64,000 nucleotides of DNA, taken from assembly GCF_026262505.1 (NCBI RefSeq), contig NC_067207.1, positions 4,286,252 to 4,350,251 of the forward strand, read 5' to 3'. Both the position numbers and the translations under genes were made by a program. How positions within the stretch are numbered: the first letter of the stretch is position 1; every line of letters starts with the position of its first letter. This DNA comes from Trichomonas vaginalis G3 (Eukaryota > Parabasalia > Trichomonadida > Trichomonadidae). Below the pieces are notes generated by a model. That model was not told the origin of the DNA. It was given only the letters and a program-made list of their open reading frames with translations, and searched no databases. This document shows positions 1-10,350 of this stretch, piece after piece.

Positions 1-86
1 GTTGTGTAACTGCTGGAAGCCGACAAATCCATCTTGAACCCATTTGTCTCAATGCTGTATTGTTCATTTCATCTCAGTAAAAAATT

Positions 87-488
87 TTACATTCCCCAAG
101 TTTGAGGTGGTTGCGGTTGGTTATTGTTTACCCACTGTTGTGCATGGTTATATCCTCTGTTAAAGAATCTTTCACCTTGGTCCATATAGTGTCCTGCTTG
201 GTTATAGTAGTCATTTGCTTTGTTATAATAGTTTCCTGCTTGTCTTCCTACATTGTCCATCCATCCTTGAACTTTTCCTCTTGTTTCAGGATTTGGAATA
301 AGATTTGTTGCATCTCGTGCTACATCCCAACCTTTCTGTACAGTTTGTATAATAGGTTGTGCTTTCTCTTTAAGTATACCTAATGTACTCAAAATCTTCC
401 TTCCAACTCCAAATACACCTCTGGCTATTGTTCCCACTGCGGGCAAAAATCTGGATGCAACTCCTGCTAATGCGCCAAATAAACCCAT
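87..488 (-). CDS. Maverick small structural-type protein
   Basis: A 133-residue protein with a glycine/alanine-rich hydrophobic N-terminus (about residues 1-40) and a tail rich in Asn, Gln and Tyr. It lies head to head with the integrase gene, 16 bases apart. The amphipathic N-terminus resembles small virion or membrane-interacting proteins, and the 80-residue protein at 3658-3900 has the same style of N-terminus (MGxFxxxG...). I do not recognise a specific family. Membership of the Maverick is inferred from position. Confidence 0.55.
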   Translation of the reverse strand: MGLFGALAGVASRFLPAVGTIARGVFGVGRKILSTLGILKEKAQPIIQTVQKGWDVARDATNLIPNPETRGKVQGWMDNVGRQAGNYYNKANDYYNQAGHYMDQGERFFNRGYNHAQQWVNNNQPQPPQTWGM

Positions 489-504
489 TTCTTATGGGTT
501 AAAA

Positions 505-1464
505 ATGACGAATCCAAACAAGGACCCCTATGTTTCTAAAGCGACAAAGAAAGCACTCATGGTAAAAATCTTTAGTTCAACACCAAATGCTTGGTTTATG
601 GATATCTTGGAAAACATTCCGAGAGTTAGAACAGATGGACCACCATACTGGCTAATATTTGTCGGTCAAAACACAAGATACTGTGAAGCCATACCATTAT
701 GGTCCAAAAATATTTTAGATGTGAAAACTGCTTTGACAATATTCGTTGACAAATACCATCCAACAAAACTGACATCTGACTGTGAAAGTTCTTTCAAATC
801 AGATGATGTAAAAAACTATCTGCGTTCAAAAAATGTAAACCAATATTTCATTGTCGACCAAAACCATTCTGCTCTTGGTGTCATTGACGGTTGTATAAAA
901 ATGTTAAGAGACTTAAACCAACCACAAGGTGGTGAAGCAAATGAAATGTCATATGACGACAAATATAGACACTTCTCCATGGCAAAGATGAGACAAGTTT
1001 TAAATATTTACAATAACCGTAAACAAAAAGGTTTGGGAAACCACTCCCCCGAAGAAATGAAAAACAACCCTGACTTAGAGAAAGACTATATATTTAATAA
1101 TTTAGTCAAAAGAGACAAACAAGAAAGAATGCCGGGCTTCAAACTTCAGAAAGGTGACAAAGTAAAAATAGAAATACCTAAACGCGACCCATATGAAAAT
1201 ACTATTGACTATGACAACAATGGGAACCCGACAGGTACTCACATTCGTGTTCGTAAAAATAGAAGAAAGTATACAAGAGAATATTATGAAGTTTTAGGCA
1301 AACATGGCAAAATGTACAGACTGCAAGCAGAAGATAAAACTACTATTGTCAGACCTCGTTTCAAACTTGTCAAAGTTCAAGGTGGTATACTTTCAAAGAC
1401 AGTTCCTAACAAATATAAGACAACTCCTGACGAATATGCTAAAGAAGTGGAACATGACGACTAA
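505..1464 (+). CDS. Maverick retroviral-type integrase (rve)
   Basis: A 319-residue integrase-like protein. The rve core runs from about residue 30 to 180, with strands ending in WLIFVG and LTSDCESSF that match the first and second conserved segments of Polinton and retrovirus integrases. The C-terminal third (about residues 205-300) is basic and contains a chromo/SH3-like stretch with RVRKNRRKYTREYYEV, typical of the DNA-binding tail. In Polintons this enzyme inserts the element into host DNA. ATG at 505 is the first in frame. The identification rests on motif recognition only. Confidence 0.8.
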   Translation: MTNPNKDPYVSKATKKALMVKIFSSTPNAWFMDILENIPRVRTDGPPYWLIFVGQNTRYCEAIPLWSKNILDVKTALTIFVDKYHPTKLTSDCESSFKSDDVKNYLRSKNVNQYFIVDQNHSALGVIDGCIKMLRDLNQPQGGEANEMSYDDKYRHFSMAKMRQVLNIYNNRKQKGLGNHSPEEMKNNPDLEKDYIFNNLVKRDKQERMPGFKLQKGDKVKIEIPKRDPYENTIDYDNNGNPTGTHIRVRKNRRKYTREYYEVLGKHGKMYRLQAEDKTTIVRPRFKLVKVQGGILSKTVPNKYKTTPDEYAKEVEHDD

Positions 1465-1899
1465 GCAATTCTATACCATGCGTAAACTGTCATGTAAGGT
1501 GGCATGTAGTCTTTACTTTGTCCCGTTGTTTGCGTAATCCTGAAACGCGATGTGTATGGTTCCTCCTCCCTCAGTGTTACTCCAGTAACAATTTATAGCA
1601 AACTTAACGTTGTCTTTAACATCATATCCTTTACCTTTTGTCATTGCTGACCATCCCAATATCTATGCTTATGCCAACCTGCTTGAGATGTACTTAAATC
1701 TATGTAGTGACTGTGTGCAGGTAAATTTCACCTGAAATCGTTTTACTTCCACCTGTTTCCTTTGAAGAGTTTGCACAATACAAAAACCTGTCGACTATTT
1801 GAGTCCAAGTTCCAAAACCAAGTACTACTTCTGGTCTGGTAGAGTTCATTGACGTATAAATAGAGCCTATAGGATATAATGTTTGAAGTATTTCTGTCT

Positions 1900-2787
1900 T
1901 TAATGTTTGAAGCTCTGTTTTGTCTGCTTTCTTATCATATAAATCTTGAGCAGTGAATTTAACTTTATTTCATCCTCCATGACATAAACATTTCTACATC
2001 TAATGTATTTCATCGTTGTTATGTTTTCATCCGATGTTAAACCTTGTGGAAAGTTAGGAGGTTTCCAATATAATACATCCCCATCAGGTTCTTCAACCGT
2101 TCCTTCAATACTTTCTATACCAACAGTTGTGAAGAATTCATGTGTATGGTTCTTATCTGCTTTCTTTTCAAGGCTAATGTTTAAGTCTGTTATTTCAGAA
2201 GATGTATGTGTATGTCCAACGGCACTTTTCCTGTTTAAGGTTTCTTGTAAGTTTGTAATATTTGCAATGGTATGTGTATGTCCAACGGCACTTTTCCTGT
2301 TTAAGGTTTCTTGTAAGTTTGTAATATCAGATATAGAATGTATATGAGTCTTTTTAGAATATTCGTTTTCAGCTCTTGTCACTTCACTTGACATTTTATT
2401 GTCAACATATGTTTTGTCTGCTAGTTCAGGATGAGTATGTTCTTTTGTTGCATAAGCTTTGTTAGCTCTTTCTTCTTCTTTTGCTATTGCATCGTCTACA
2501 TATTCTTTGTCAGCTTTGTTTCAACATCTGTTTTCAAAAAGAAGTTCATTTATAGGTTTCTCGTTTAAAGTTCCTTTTGTTGGATTTATACAGACAGTAT
2601 GGTTCTTATTGTCTTGAAACAGAAACTCATCTGTCATTGGGTTTAATGTCAGTTTTAAGTTTCCTTCTTTCAATGACTCAGATATCTTAGAATAGTTTGA
2701 AAAGTTTGTTGTGTTCTTATTTAGAGCTTGTATAATGAGTTGTCGGTTGTGTTGTATTTCTCTCATAGACGCTGTTTCATTTGACAT
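1900..2787 (-). pseudogene. Maverick fibre-like repeat protein region, broken
   Basis: The minus strand carries remains of a fibre or appendage-type gene. Two near-identical 66-base repeats (about 2212-2340) encode copies of a segment with ITNLQETLNRKSAVGHTH; such GHTH repeats are common in phage and virus tail-fibre proteins. The N-terminal portion begins near 2787. The gene is broken. Its role is inferred from the repeat style and from its place among other structural genes of the element. Confidence 0.5.
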
Positions 2788-2805
2788 TTTTATTATAGAT
2801 AAAAT

Positions 2806-3609
2806 ATGCTTTCAATAGAAAAAGAAAATTCTAGAGTTGCTACAACTAAACCATTAGATGAACTTTTTACTAATGTCGGTCAAAAGTTTGAGACAGAGAC
2901 CGTAAAGCATGAAGGCTATCGTTTTGACTACCCGTTAAGATGGTTAAGAGACCCATCCGTCACAAAAGCTATTGGCTTTCGTAGAATGAAGTTCATTTCA
3001 GAAGCCATACATGGTTTCCCATTTACAGTCGGTTTTTGAAGTTCGATACTATAACAAAGAAAACGTATGTATGAGAAATTTGAACAGGGAAAACTTTTAC
3101 AAGTGAATTTGCTTGTAAACTTAGAAACAACTCTTCAAGCTTTCAAGAAAAAATAAACGATATCTATATCGAATATGCAAAGCAGTATAACATTGACGAA
3201 GGAGAATACCATCTCGATATTATTTATGACAAGGAAAAATGCAACTGTTAAAATCAATAGAATAGAAGACCTTGGAGAAAACGTTTATATTTCTACAAAA
3301 TATAACAACTTGGCATGGTATAGATTTATGAGGATGTTAAATCAGCCTGCAGAATATCCAGTACACCCGGACTTTTATGAAGTCGAAAACCCTAATGGAA
3401 CATATGAAAATGTTTTCGACCCAGATGCTATTATCGTTCATGCTTCATTTTCTGGTGCACAAAACTCTTTCTTATGTCTGATGAATGATTTTTACGAAAA
3501 ACCTACAAAGTTATATGAACCGCCGAGTGGAAGTATTTCAGACTTTCAAGTATGGTTTACAACAGATGGAAGAAAAAGAATAATTCCATTATACATGCGT
3601 TTTACTTAG
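2806..3609 (+). pseudogene. Maverick structural gene region, broken
   Basis: Plus-strand coding remains divergent from the fibre-like gene, with 18 bases between them. The predicted segments contain PLRWLRDPSVTKAIGF near the start and a C-terminal part ending in a globular, beta-rich stretch (FQVWFTTDGRKRIIPLYMRF). They look like a minor virion protein but I cannot name the family. The gene is broken in this copy. Confidence 0.45.
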
Positions 3610-3657
3610 AACTTAGTTTCATATACAATTACTATCGAACGGTAAAAATATAATTTT

Positions 3658-3900
3658 TTAATACGGTTGAGGTGTTGGATTTGGTTGCCAACTTGACTGT
3701 GGTGCAGGTTCAGGCTGTTGTATAACAGGAGCTTGTTCTTCTGGTTCAGGGTCTTTAGGTATAATACCAACGAACTGACCTACTCTTTTACCAATATTTT
3801 TGACTCCGTTCCAAATTCCTCTTCCTACGGTTTTTATTCCATTCCATATACCTCTTCCAACTCTTCTGAAGAAGTTTCCAATACTACTGAAGAAACCCAT
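3658..3900 (-). CDS. Maverick small amphipathic protein
   Basis: An 80-residue protein with a repeated amphipathic motif (GRGIWNGIKTVGRGIWNGVKN, two copies in residues 17-36) followed by a Pro/Gln-rich tail. Its beginning resembles that of the protein at 87-488. Repeated Gly-Ile-Trp amphipathic helices suggest a membrane-active virion peptide; this is inference from composition. No family was recognised. Confidence 0.45.
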   Translation of the reverse strand: MGFFSSIGNFFRRVGRGIWNGIKTVGRGIWNGVKNIGKRVGQFVGIIPKDPEPEEQAPVIQQPEPAPQSSWQPNPTPQPY

Positions 3901-3967
3901 TTACTACGTGTAAAAAATCTAATGTCCACCTAGTTCTTACGTTTCCTGTTGAGTTCCATAGCATTCT

Positions 3968-4192
3968 TTAACTGGAGCTCATAATTCTGTTTCTCCTCTG
4001 GTAGAAAACATATTCTGGGTCAACTCCTGTGTTCGCGTCATCTGCATAAAGTTGTTTATATCCCACTTCAGGGTTTGTATAAAACTCTTTCCATCTCATA
4101 TTTGCATACCATGGTGGCAAACCTAACGCAGCGTCATTTGACATGGCAGTTTGCATTTGTACATCTGTTGGCACTTGACCATAGTTTGCCAT
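3968..4192 (-). CDS. Maverick small hypothetical protein
   Basis: A 74-residue minus-strand reading frame rich in Asn, Tyr and Met (LPPWYANMRWKEFYTNPEVG near the middle). It lies between the small amphipathic gene and the methylase gene on the same strand. No recognised domain; it may be a fragment of something longer. Low confidence as an independent gene. Confidence 0.3.
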   Translation of the reverse strand: MANYGQVPTDVQMQTAMSNDAALGLPPWYANMRWKEFYTNPEVGYKQLYADDANTGVDPEYVFYQRRNRIMSSS

Positions 4193-4420
4193 TGCAGTTT
4201 GTGTATTCTAACTTCATTTGGAATATTCTCTGGGTTTGGTTGTCCAGGTTGCTGTGCATTCGCTAAGTTCTGTGCGTCCATTTAATATTAGATAAAAATA
4301 TCTCTTACGAGTACATATGCTGAACATTTGCAGGCATTGGTTCATCTTCATATTCTCTGTACTTTTCTGCCACGTCAAATAAATAAATGACACAATGGAA
4401 AAAACCTAAAACAAGTAGTC

Positions 4421-5239
4421 CTATTTCAAACCACATTTACTTACTAATAAAATTTCTTTGTTATGACACTTTCTCCGGTTTATAGGACCTCTCTCATATT
4501 CTATCTTGTCATATCTAAACTCATAGTCATGTATGTCCTCTAACCATCTCATAACGGTTTCCAAACCACTTTTATCGGATGTAAAGTAAAAGCATGGATG
4601 GTTATGTAAAACGTCTAAAGTTTCTAAAGAGTCTCTCAAAGTCCAGTCTACTTGGTATTGAAAATCCCATGTGTTATAGAACGGCGGGTCCACTATAAAG
4701 AAAACATTTTCCTTGTCTTTATATTTTTCATACAACTCTGTCCAATGACATCTCACAAACTCTATACCCTCAATATATTTTTCTATGTCCTCTTTGAAAA
4801 CATTTGTATAGTTAAGATATAAAACTTTTGACATAAGTGTTTCAATGTCATGAACTCTTATAGAACCACTATATAATAGTCTAGCAGATATACTATCCCA
4901 GTCTATATATTCTGCTTTTTTCAAAACCTCTCTCACAATATTTTTCTTATCTAATGGTATACGTTCCATCTTACCTATAGGTATCTTTTCTTTTAACGCT
5001 TTCAATATATTGTTTGTGTCTGGTATATGTTTGAGACGGTCCATATAGTTGTCGAAGTCATTGCATATAATCTTTGAGTCTGGGAATATTGTATGGCACA
5101 AATGGGATATATAGAAACTTCCACCGAACAAATCTACAAATGTTAGACCATTCGGTAGTTTCTTAAGTTCTCTCAATATAATATCTTTACATTTACTCTT
5201 ATTTCCAAAGAACGGTAACGGTGGTTTTGTAAAATTCAT
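4421..5239 (-). CDS. Dam-like (D12 class) DNA adenine methyltransferase of the Maverick
   Basis: A 272-residue protein. The N-terminus has KPPLPFFGNKSKCKD followed by LTFVDLFGGS, the SAM-binding motif arrangement of D12-class N6-adenine methylases (PFxxxGxK, then the FxGG motif). At about residues 183-190 it has FFIVDPPFYNT, the DPPF/Y catalytic motif. Length matches Dam-type enzymes. It would methylate adenine in DNA, plausibly to mark element DNA. It sits just inside the terminus of the Maverick, so it is element-borne rather than a host gene. No breaks seen. Confidence 0.8.
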   Translation of the reverse strand: MNFTKPPLPFFGNKSKCKDIILRELKKLPNGLTFVDLFGGSFYISHLCHTIFPDSKIICNDFDNYMDRLKHIPDTNNILKALKEKIPIGKMERIPLDKKNIVREVLKKAEYIDWDSISARLLYSGSIRVHDIETLMSKVLYLNYTNVFKEDIEKYIEGIEFVRCHWTELYEKYKDKENVFFIVDPPFYNTWDFQYQVDWTLRDSLETLDVLHNHPCFYFTSDKSGLETVMRWLEDIHDYEFRYDKIEYERGPINRRKCHNKEILLVSKCGLK

Positions 5240-5397
5240 TTATATATAATAATAAAAATGTTTTTTCCTGAAAAGTGACAGAAAAGTGACAAAACATGAA
5301 AACATATATAATTTGTGAAAAGCGACACATTATATAATGTTTTCGACCCAGAAGACTAACAATTTTCCGAATAAAAACTTCATTTATACTAAACATC

Positions 5398-5452
5398 TTC
5401 GGGGCTAGAGGGCGCAACGCGCCTGGAAGCCCCACTACCTTTTTTTTTTTAT
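5398..5452. repeat. Maverick terminal motif
   Basis: A GC-rich imperfect palindrome (GGGCT...GGCGC...GCGCC...AGCCC) followed by an ACTACC-poly(T) run. It matches, in reverse complement, the motif at 56437-56486; similarity continues for about 30 bases further into each element. It marks the right terminus of the left element. The host Lys-rich gene ends only about 60 bases beyond it. Confidence 0.75.
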
Positions 5453-5515
5453 AGAGTAAGTTATTAGTAAATTTTTCATATAAAAACACAAAATAAAGTA
5501 AAGTATTTAACTACA

Positions 5516-8500
5516 TCATACAAAATAATCATCTGAGTTATCACTGGATTTCTCTTTTCCTAAATCATCATTGGCATCTAATTGCCATCCATCGTCTAAA
5601 TCAGCACCGCTACTGCTAATAACAATATCTTCGATCTGATTGACAGGTTTCTTAACTTCTTGTTTCTTGGTATGAGAAGATTTTGGAGAAGGTAACTTTC
5701 CAAGATCAGCAAAAGTATTAATTGGCTTGTTATCATTTATATCATTATCTTCGCCAATATCTATCTCTATATCGCCAATATCAGAATCTTCATCGAAAGA
5801 AATCGCATCAAAAGTGCTCTTCTTTTGAAGTGGAGGTACTTGTTTCTGCTCTTCTTTTGGCTTTTCAGGTTGCTTTTGTTGAACTTGGACAGAGGCCTTT
5901 TGCGGCTGTTCATCAATGATGTCGATTTGTATACCATCGCTATCTGAAAAATCAAAGGATGGTTGTTCAATTTTATCTCCATCAGAAATGTCAACAACAA
6001 TGTTATCGCTGCTGACGTTGTTTAAGTCTTCGTTATTTCCAAGTGAAATATCTACTTTTGGAATAACTGTTGGAGGAGCAGTCACTTTATTGTTACCTTT
6101 TGATTTGTTGAGGTTTGGCATTGTAAAGAAAACATCATTATTATTGTTTTCTTCATCCTCAATAATGTCTATAGGATTATCACTTTCAATAATAACTTCT
6201 TCATTATCGCTGAGGTGGTGGGGAGCAACTTGTGCTCTTGGACGGTCCTTTTCTTCTTCATTGTCATCTAAAAATTCGAAATCACCTTCTGAGTTGTCAC
6301 TCTTTGGAGTTTGCTTCTTTTCTTCAACTTTTGGTTGAATTTGTGGCTTAATTTCTTCTTTGATTTCTTCAACTTCATCATCATCTACTTCGATCTCAAA
6401 TTCATCATCACTTGAAACAGGAGACTTTGGAGCTTTCTTTTCTTCAACTATTTTCTGCTGAGGAGATATAACAGGTGAAGATGGAGTATTGGAATTGATT
6501 GGAGACTTTTGGATGACAGCTGGTTCGTCCTCATCATCTACGTCAATTTCAAATTCTTCGTCACTTGAAACCGGAGATTTTGGAGCGTCTTTCTTTGTTT
6601 CTTCTGCAGCTTGCTGTTGAGGAGATTGAGATCTTGGAGCTGGTGGTTCATCATCAATTTCGCTATCAGAGTCTGATATATCTGATGAATCTCTTTGGCT
6701 AAATTGCTGTAATTGTTTCATCCTTTCTTCAATTCTCTTGTTAATCATATCTTCTGTATTAAGTCTATGTGGAATATGTCTTTCTTCTTGAACTTGTTCT
6801 GGCTGAGGTTTGATTTCTTCCTTCTTTTCTTCTTCCTCTTCTTCGATATCATTATCGTCAAATAAGTTTTCTTCGATTGGCTCTTCATTTTCTTCCTTGC
6901 TTTCTTGAACAGGTTCACTGGAAACTGGCTTTTCTGTCTGTTGATTGTTGATTTCTTCGACTGGCTCGTCTACAACTTCAACATCATCAACATCACTGTC
7001 AACAGCAATTATATCATTTTCTTCCTCTTCTTCTTCTTTAGAAGTGGAAATAATTTTTGCTGTTCCATCGGAGTGAGTTTCATCAGCATCAAAAACTGCT
7101 CTTGGTTTGTCTTGTGCATCATCTTCTTCAAACATCATTTGTGCGAATGCTTCGTTTTGGGCGAAACTGTCACTTTCAGTACTGCTGTTTCCGAGTTTGT
7201 TAAAATCATAGAATTGTTCACCAAGTTTTTCTTGAAGTGTTTGGCTGTGTTCTTCTTCCTCTTCGAAGAATTCCTCTTCTTCATTAGCAGGAACATCATC
7301 TTGAACAACTTCTGCAACTACTGGTTGGCTGTTGCTGTCTTCAATGACTTCATAAATATTGAATGAATCGGAATCTTCGCTTGGAGGGCCTCTTCTAATT
7401 TCAATTTCATCGTCATCATCAACAATCTGTGCTGGTAAGTTGAGAGAAGGAATTGGTTGTGATGGAGGATTATCATCTTCAGAGCTTGAACCAATGCTGA
7501 TGTTAAGACGAGGGATATCATTCGATTTATTTTCTAGAACTGGTTGAGATTTTACTTCTTGTTTCTTCTCTTCTTTTGAAGGAGATTTGGAAGGTTTCTC
7601 TTCTTTCTTTAGCTTGTCTTCTTTCTCTTTCTTTTCTTCCTTTTGTTTCTTATCATCTTTTGAAGGAGATTTGGCTTTTTCATCCTTCTTTTTATCCTCA
7701 GGTTTCTTATCTTCCTTTAGTTTACTGTCTTTCTTTTTATCATCTTTATCTTTTGAATCGGATTTCTTTTCATCCTTTGATTTTGTATCTTTAGATTTTG
7801 CATCAGATTTCTTTTGTTCCTTTTCTTCTTTCTTTTTATCTTCATCTTTGTCCTTCTTATTATCCTTCTTAGACTTTTTGTCTTCATCATCTTTCTTCTT
7901 ATCTTTCTTTTTCTTCTTGTCTTTCACATCATCATCTTTGTCATTCTTATCTTTCTTTGATTTCTTATCTCCATCTTTTTCTTTTTTGTCTTTCTTCTTA
8001 TCTTTCTTTTCTTTAATTTCATCATCTTCATCATTATCTTCGTCATCTTTCTTATCTTTCTTCTTTTTATCTTTCTTATCCTTCTTGGATTTCTTGTCTT
8101 CATCCTCCTCATCTTTATCTTTCTTCTTGTCTTTCTTGTCCTTCTTTGACTTCTTATCTTCATCTTCCTCATCCTCCTCATCTTTATCTTTCTTCTTGTC
8201 TTTCTTGGATTTCTTATCTTGATCGTCTACCTTGTCTTTCTTCTTCTTATCTTTCTTGGATTTCTTGTCTTCATCTTCATCCTCATCTTCATCTTCTTCG
8301 ACTTTATCTTTCTTCTTTTTGTCTTTCTTGTCCTTCTTTGACTTCTTGTCTTCGTCATCTTCCTTGTCTTTTTTGTCTTTCTTCTTCTTATCCTTCTTTG
8401 ATTTCTTGTCTTCATCTTCATCCTCGTCGTCTTCTATTTTATCTTTCTTCTTGTCTTTCTTAGACTTCTTGTCCTCATTTTCGTCTTCATCATCTTTCTT

Positions 8501-9856
8501 CTTCTTGTTCTTTTTGTCTTTCTTTGATTTCTTGTCCTCATCCTTATCTTCATCATCTTTCTTCTTCTTGTCTTTCTTTGAATTTTTGTCTTCTTCATCT
8601 TTCTTCTTGTCCTTCTTAGATTTCTTATCTTCAATTTCATCATCTTCGTCATGTTTATCCTTCTTTGACTTCTTGTCTTCATCTTTCTTTTTATCATTCT
8701 TTTGGACTTTTTCATCATCTTCTAAATCAACTTTTCTTTCGATTGCTTTAGCGATGTTGAGTGGAGGAACGACAGGAGACTTCTTGGTGACTTTGCCTAA
8801 ATCAAGAGGAGGAATCTTTTGTGGCTCTTCTTCTTCGCCTGATGAACCATTCAACTCTTGGAATGCTGATGAATCTTCTTCCTCTTCCTCTTCATTGGCT
8901 TCCTGAACCTGCTCCATGAGAGAACTGTTCTTTGAACGGCGAGGTGCTGGCGGTGGCTCGATATCTGAATCCGTGAGAGATAAATGTTCTTTATCTTGTG
9001 ATTTGTTGTAGGATGCAGCTGGAGAAAGAGATAATTTCTGTGGAGAAGTGCTTTGACTTTGCTGCTCCTTCTTATGATTGTACTGTTCGGCAATCTTGCG
9101 TAACTGCTCGTGGAATTCAGGATCACTTGAATCGTCGGAGTTGAAGTCGAATAATTTGTGAGGAGATGTTGATTTTTGAGATTGTTTTGGTGATCTCTTG
9201 TTTATTGGAGATACTTCATCATCAAATAATGGTTTACGTCTCGGTTGTTCCGTTACTTGTTCTGTTTGCTGTTTGGAGTTCTCCGATGCACTTGAGGCTC
9301 TCTTTCTGTTAGCAATATTCATTCCAATTACTTTTCTAACGTTTGAGGCGCTGATACGATACCATCTAGTCACCCAGATATTGAAAAATCGGGATTTGAT
9401 AGATAGATTAGAATCTAGAGATAAACTGTACATTCTTCCTTCAGAAAATTCTTTAATTTCATTCACAAATTCGTCATCATCGAGAATCAATGCTTTCGAA
9501 GTTTGTGTAGATGCATCATGTAACTTAGGCTTATCTAGCATAAACAGTTTTCGTGGCGACTCAATGCGTTTTTTGGCCGATGGTTTGCGTTTTATTGGTT
9601 TTGATTGTTTTGGTGAGGAATTCAGCTCATCTTGCCATAAGAATTGCTTTGGAGATGGTTTAGACTTTCTTTTTGGTGGTGATGACTTTCTTTTCGCAGG
9701 AACTGTCTTGTATTTTGGTTTTGATTTTGGAGATCTCGAAGACTTCTTTACCACTGGCTTTCGAGTCTGCTCCTCTGGTTCATCAGCGATATTAACGTTA
9801 ATAACATCGACTAATCGTTGGAGCATGCCAATAATATCTCGGTTCGATGTCGACAT
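5516..9856 (-). CDS. Large Lys/Asp/Glu-rich low-complexity protein
   Basis: A 1446-residue host protein. Residues 1-125 are basic with many SPK/SPRK motifs, as seen in chromatin-associated proteins and CDK targets. A short ordered segment lies near residues 130-185 (RFFNIWVTRWYRISASNVRKVIG). Residues about 375-760 are an expanded KKSKKDKKKKDK/DEDEED repeat (DNA about 7600-8720). The rest is acidic, with three related modules built on PKSPVSSDEEFEIDVDDED near residues 1085-1210. The composition suggests a nuclear or nucleolar scaffold, but no enzymatic domain is visible and I assign no function. The ATG at 9856 is the only plausible start. The stop lies about 60 bases from the Maverick terminus. 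The long serine/phenylalanine-rich frames on the plus strand are shadows of the Lys-rich repeat. Confidence 0.85.
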   Translation of the reverse strand: MSTSNRDIIGMLQRLVDVINVNIADEPEEQTRKPVVKKSSRSPKSKPKYKTVPAKRKSSPPKRKSKPSPKQFLWQDELNSSPKQSKPIKRKPSAKKRIESPRKLFMLDKPKLHDASTQTSKALILDDDEFVNEIKEFSEGRMYSLSLDSNLSIKSRFFNIWVTRWYRISASNVRKVIGMNIANRKRASSASENSKQQTEQVTEQPRRKPLFDDEVSPINKRSPKQSQKSTSPHKLFDFNSDDSSDPEFHEQLRKIAEQYNHKKEQQSQSTSPQKLSLSPAASYNKSQDKEHLSLTDSDIEPPPAPRRSKNSSLMEQVQEANEEEEEEDSSAFQELNGSSGEEEEPQKIPPLDLGKVTKKSPVVPPLNIAKAIERKVDLEDDEKVQKNDKKKDEDKKSKKDKHDEDDEIEDKKSKKDKKKDEEDKNSKKDKKKKDDEDKDEDKKSKKDKKNKKKKDDEDENEDKKSKKDKKKDKIEDDEDEDEDKKSKKDKKKKDKKDKEDDEDKKSKKDKKDKKKKDKVEEDEDEDEDEDKKSKKDKKKKDKVDDQDKKSKKDKKKDKDEEDEEDEDKKSKKDKKDKKKDKDEEDEDKKSKKDKKDKKKKDKKDDEDNDEDDEIKEKKDKKKDKKEKDGDKKSKKDKNDKDDDVKDKKKKKDKKKDDEDKKSKKDNKKDKDEDKKKEEKEQKKSDAKSKDTKSKDEKKSDSKDKDDKKKDSKLKEDKKPEDKKKDEKAKSPSKDDKKQKEEKKEKEDKLKKEEKPSKSPSKEEKKQEVKSQPVLENKSNDIPRLNISIGSSSEDDNPPSQPIPSLNLPAQIVDDDDEIEIRRGPPSEDSDSFNIYEVIEDSNSQPVVAEVVQDDVPANEEEEFFEEEEEHSQTLQEKLGEQFYDFNKLGNSSTESDSFAQNEAFAQMMFEEDDAQDKPRAVFDADETHSDGTAKIISTSKEEEEEENDIIAVDSDVDDVEVVDEPVEEINNQQTEKPVSSEPVQESKEENEEPIEENLFDDNDIEEEEEEKKEEIKPQPEQVQEERHIPHRLNTEDMINKRIEERMKQLQQFSQRDSSDISDSDSEIDDEPPAPRSQSPQQQAAEETKKDAPKSPVSSDEEFEIDVDDEDEPAVIQKSPINSNTPSSPVISPQQKIVEEKKAPKSPVSSDDEFEIEVDDDEVEEIKEEIKPQIQPKVEEKKQTPKSDNSEGDFEFLDDNEEEKDRPRAQVAPHHLSDNEEVIIESDNPIDIIEDEENNNNDVFFTMPNLNKSKGNNKVTAPPTVIPKVDISLGNNEDLNNVSSDNIVVDISDGDKIEQPSFDFSDSDGIQIDIIDEQPQKASVQVQQKQPEKPKEEQKQVPPLQKKSTFDAISFDEDSDIGDIEIDIGEDNDINDNKPINTFADLGKLPSPKSSHTKKQEVKKPVNQIEDIVISSSGADLDDGWQLDANDDLGKEKSSDNSDDYFV
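7600..8720. repeat. Coding microsatellite-like expansion (KKSKKDKKKKDK/DEDE)
   Basis: Within the large minus-strand gene the plus strand is a run of TCTTTCTT/TCATC purine-pyrimidine asymmetric sequence. Units encode KKSKKDKK(K)(D)K separated by acidic runs of varying length, giving roughly twenty imperfect copies. Length differences are in whole codons, so the frame is kept. Confidence 0.8.
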
Positions 9857-10305
9857 TTTTTACACACGTTAAAATTTGATATTACTTTTTGGATAATTCA
9901 AAAATATTGGTACATCCAATCCATATCGATTTATCTTCACAAAATGCCGAAATATTGAATCTTTGCAGAAAATTCTTCTGAATTTGATAAATTCATGATA
10001 AGTTAATAGATTGAATCCATGCATCATCTATTTATAGGCAAATGACCTTCTTGATACATTGTGGTGACAAAAGAACGTCGGTTGCAGTTAAAAATATATA
10101 TACTGTGTTTAAACATTATCTAAAAACAAATCAATTAGAAATAAGTGACAATGTATGTATTCAATCAACTTGTATGCTATAATGAAATCTGATTGACTGA
10201 AACATCAATTCATCACATAACAAATAATGAATAAAAGGACACCCACACAATAGACTAATATTGAGTTACTAGAAATGACTAATAATTTCTTGTTTAAGAT
10301 TTGTT
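9857..10305. other. Intergenic, no gene seen
   Basis: AT-rich spacer between the divergent start of the Lys-rich gene (minus, ATG at 9856) and the 3' end of the left eS30 gene. No initiator TCAYW was found within 20 bases of the 9856 start. No RNA gene recognised. Confidence 0.5.
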
Positions 10306-10350
10306 GTAAAAAAAAAACATCAGTTTTATTCAAAAATAAATCATGTTAGA

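Larger units (their letters stand above)
1..5455. mobile_element. Maverick/Polinton element, right-hand part, decayed
   Basis: A Polinton-type element enters from the left edge and ends at a terminal motif near 5398-5452. Visible parts are a retroviral-type integrase (505-1464), several small structural-type genes on both strands, and a Dam-like methylase beside the terminus. The terminal motif is nearly identical, in inverted orientation, to that of the second element at about 56437, so the two are close relatives and probably young on an evolutionary scale. The copy looks broken, with several breaks in the structural genes. Its left part lies outside the window, so total length is unknown. 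Confidence 0.85.

Noticed and set aside
7587-8906. Long Ser/Phe/Leu-rich frames on the plus strand
   Set aside because: They are the reverse reading of Lys/Asp/Glu codons of the charged repeat in the minus-strand gene.
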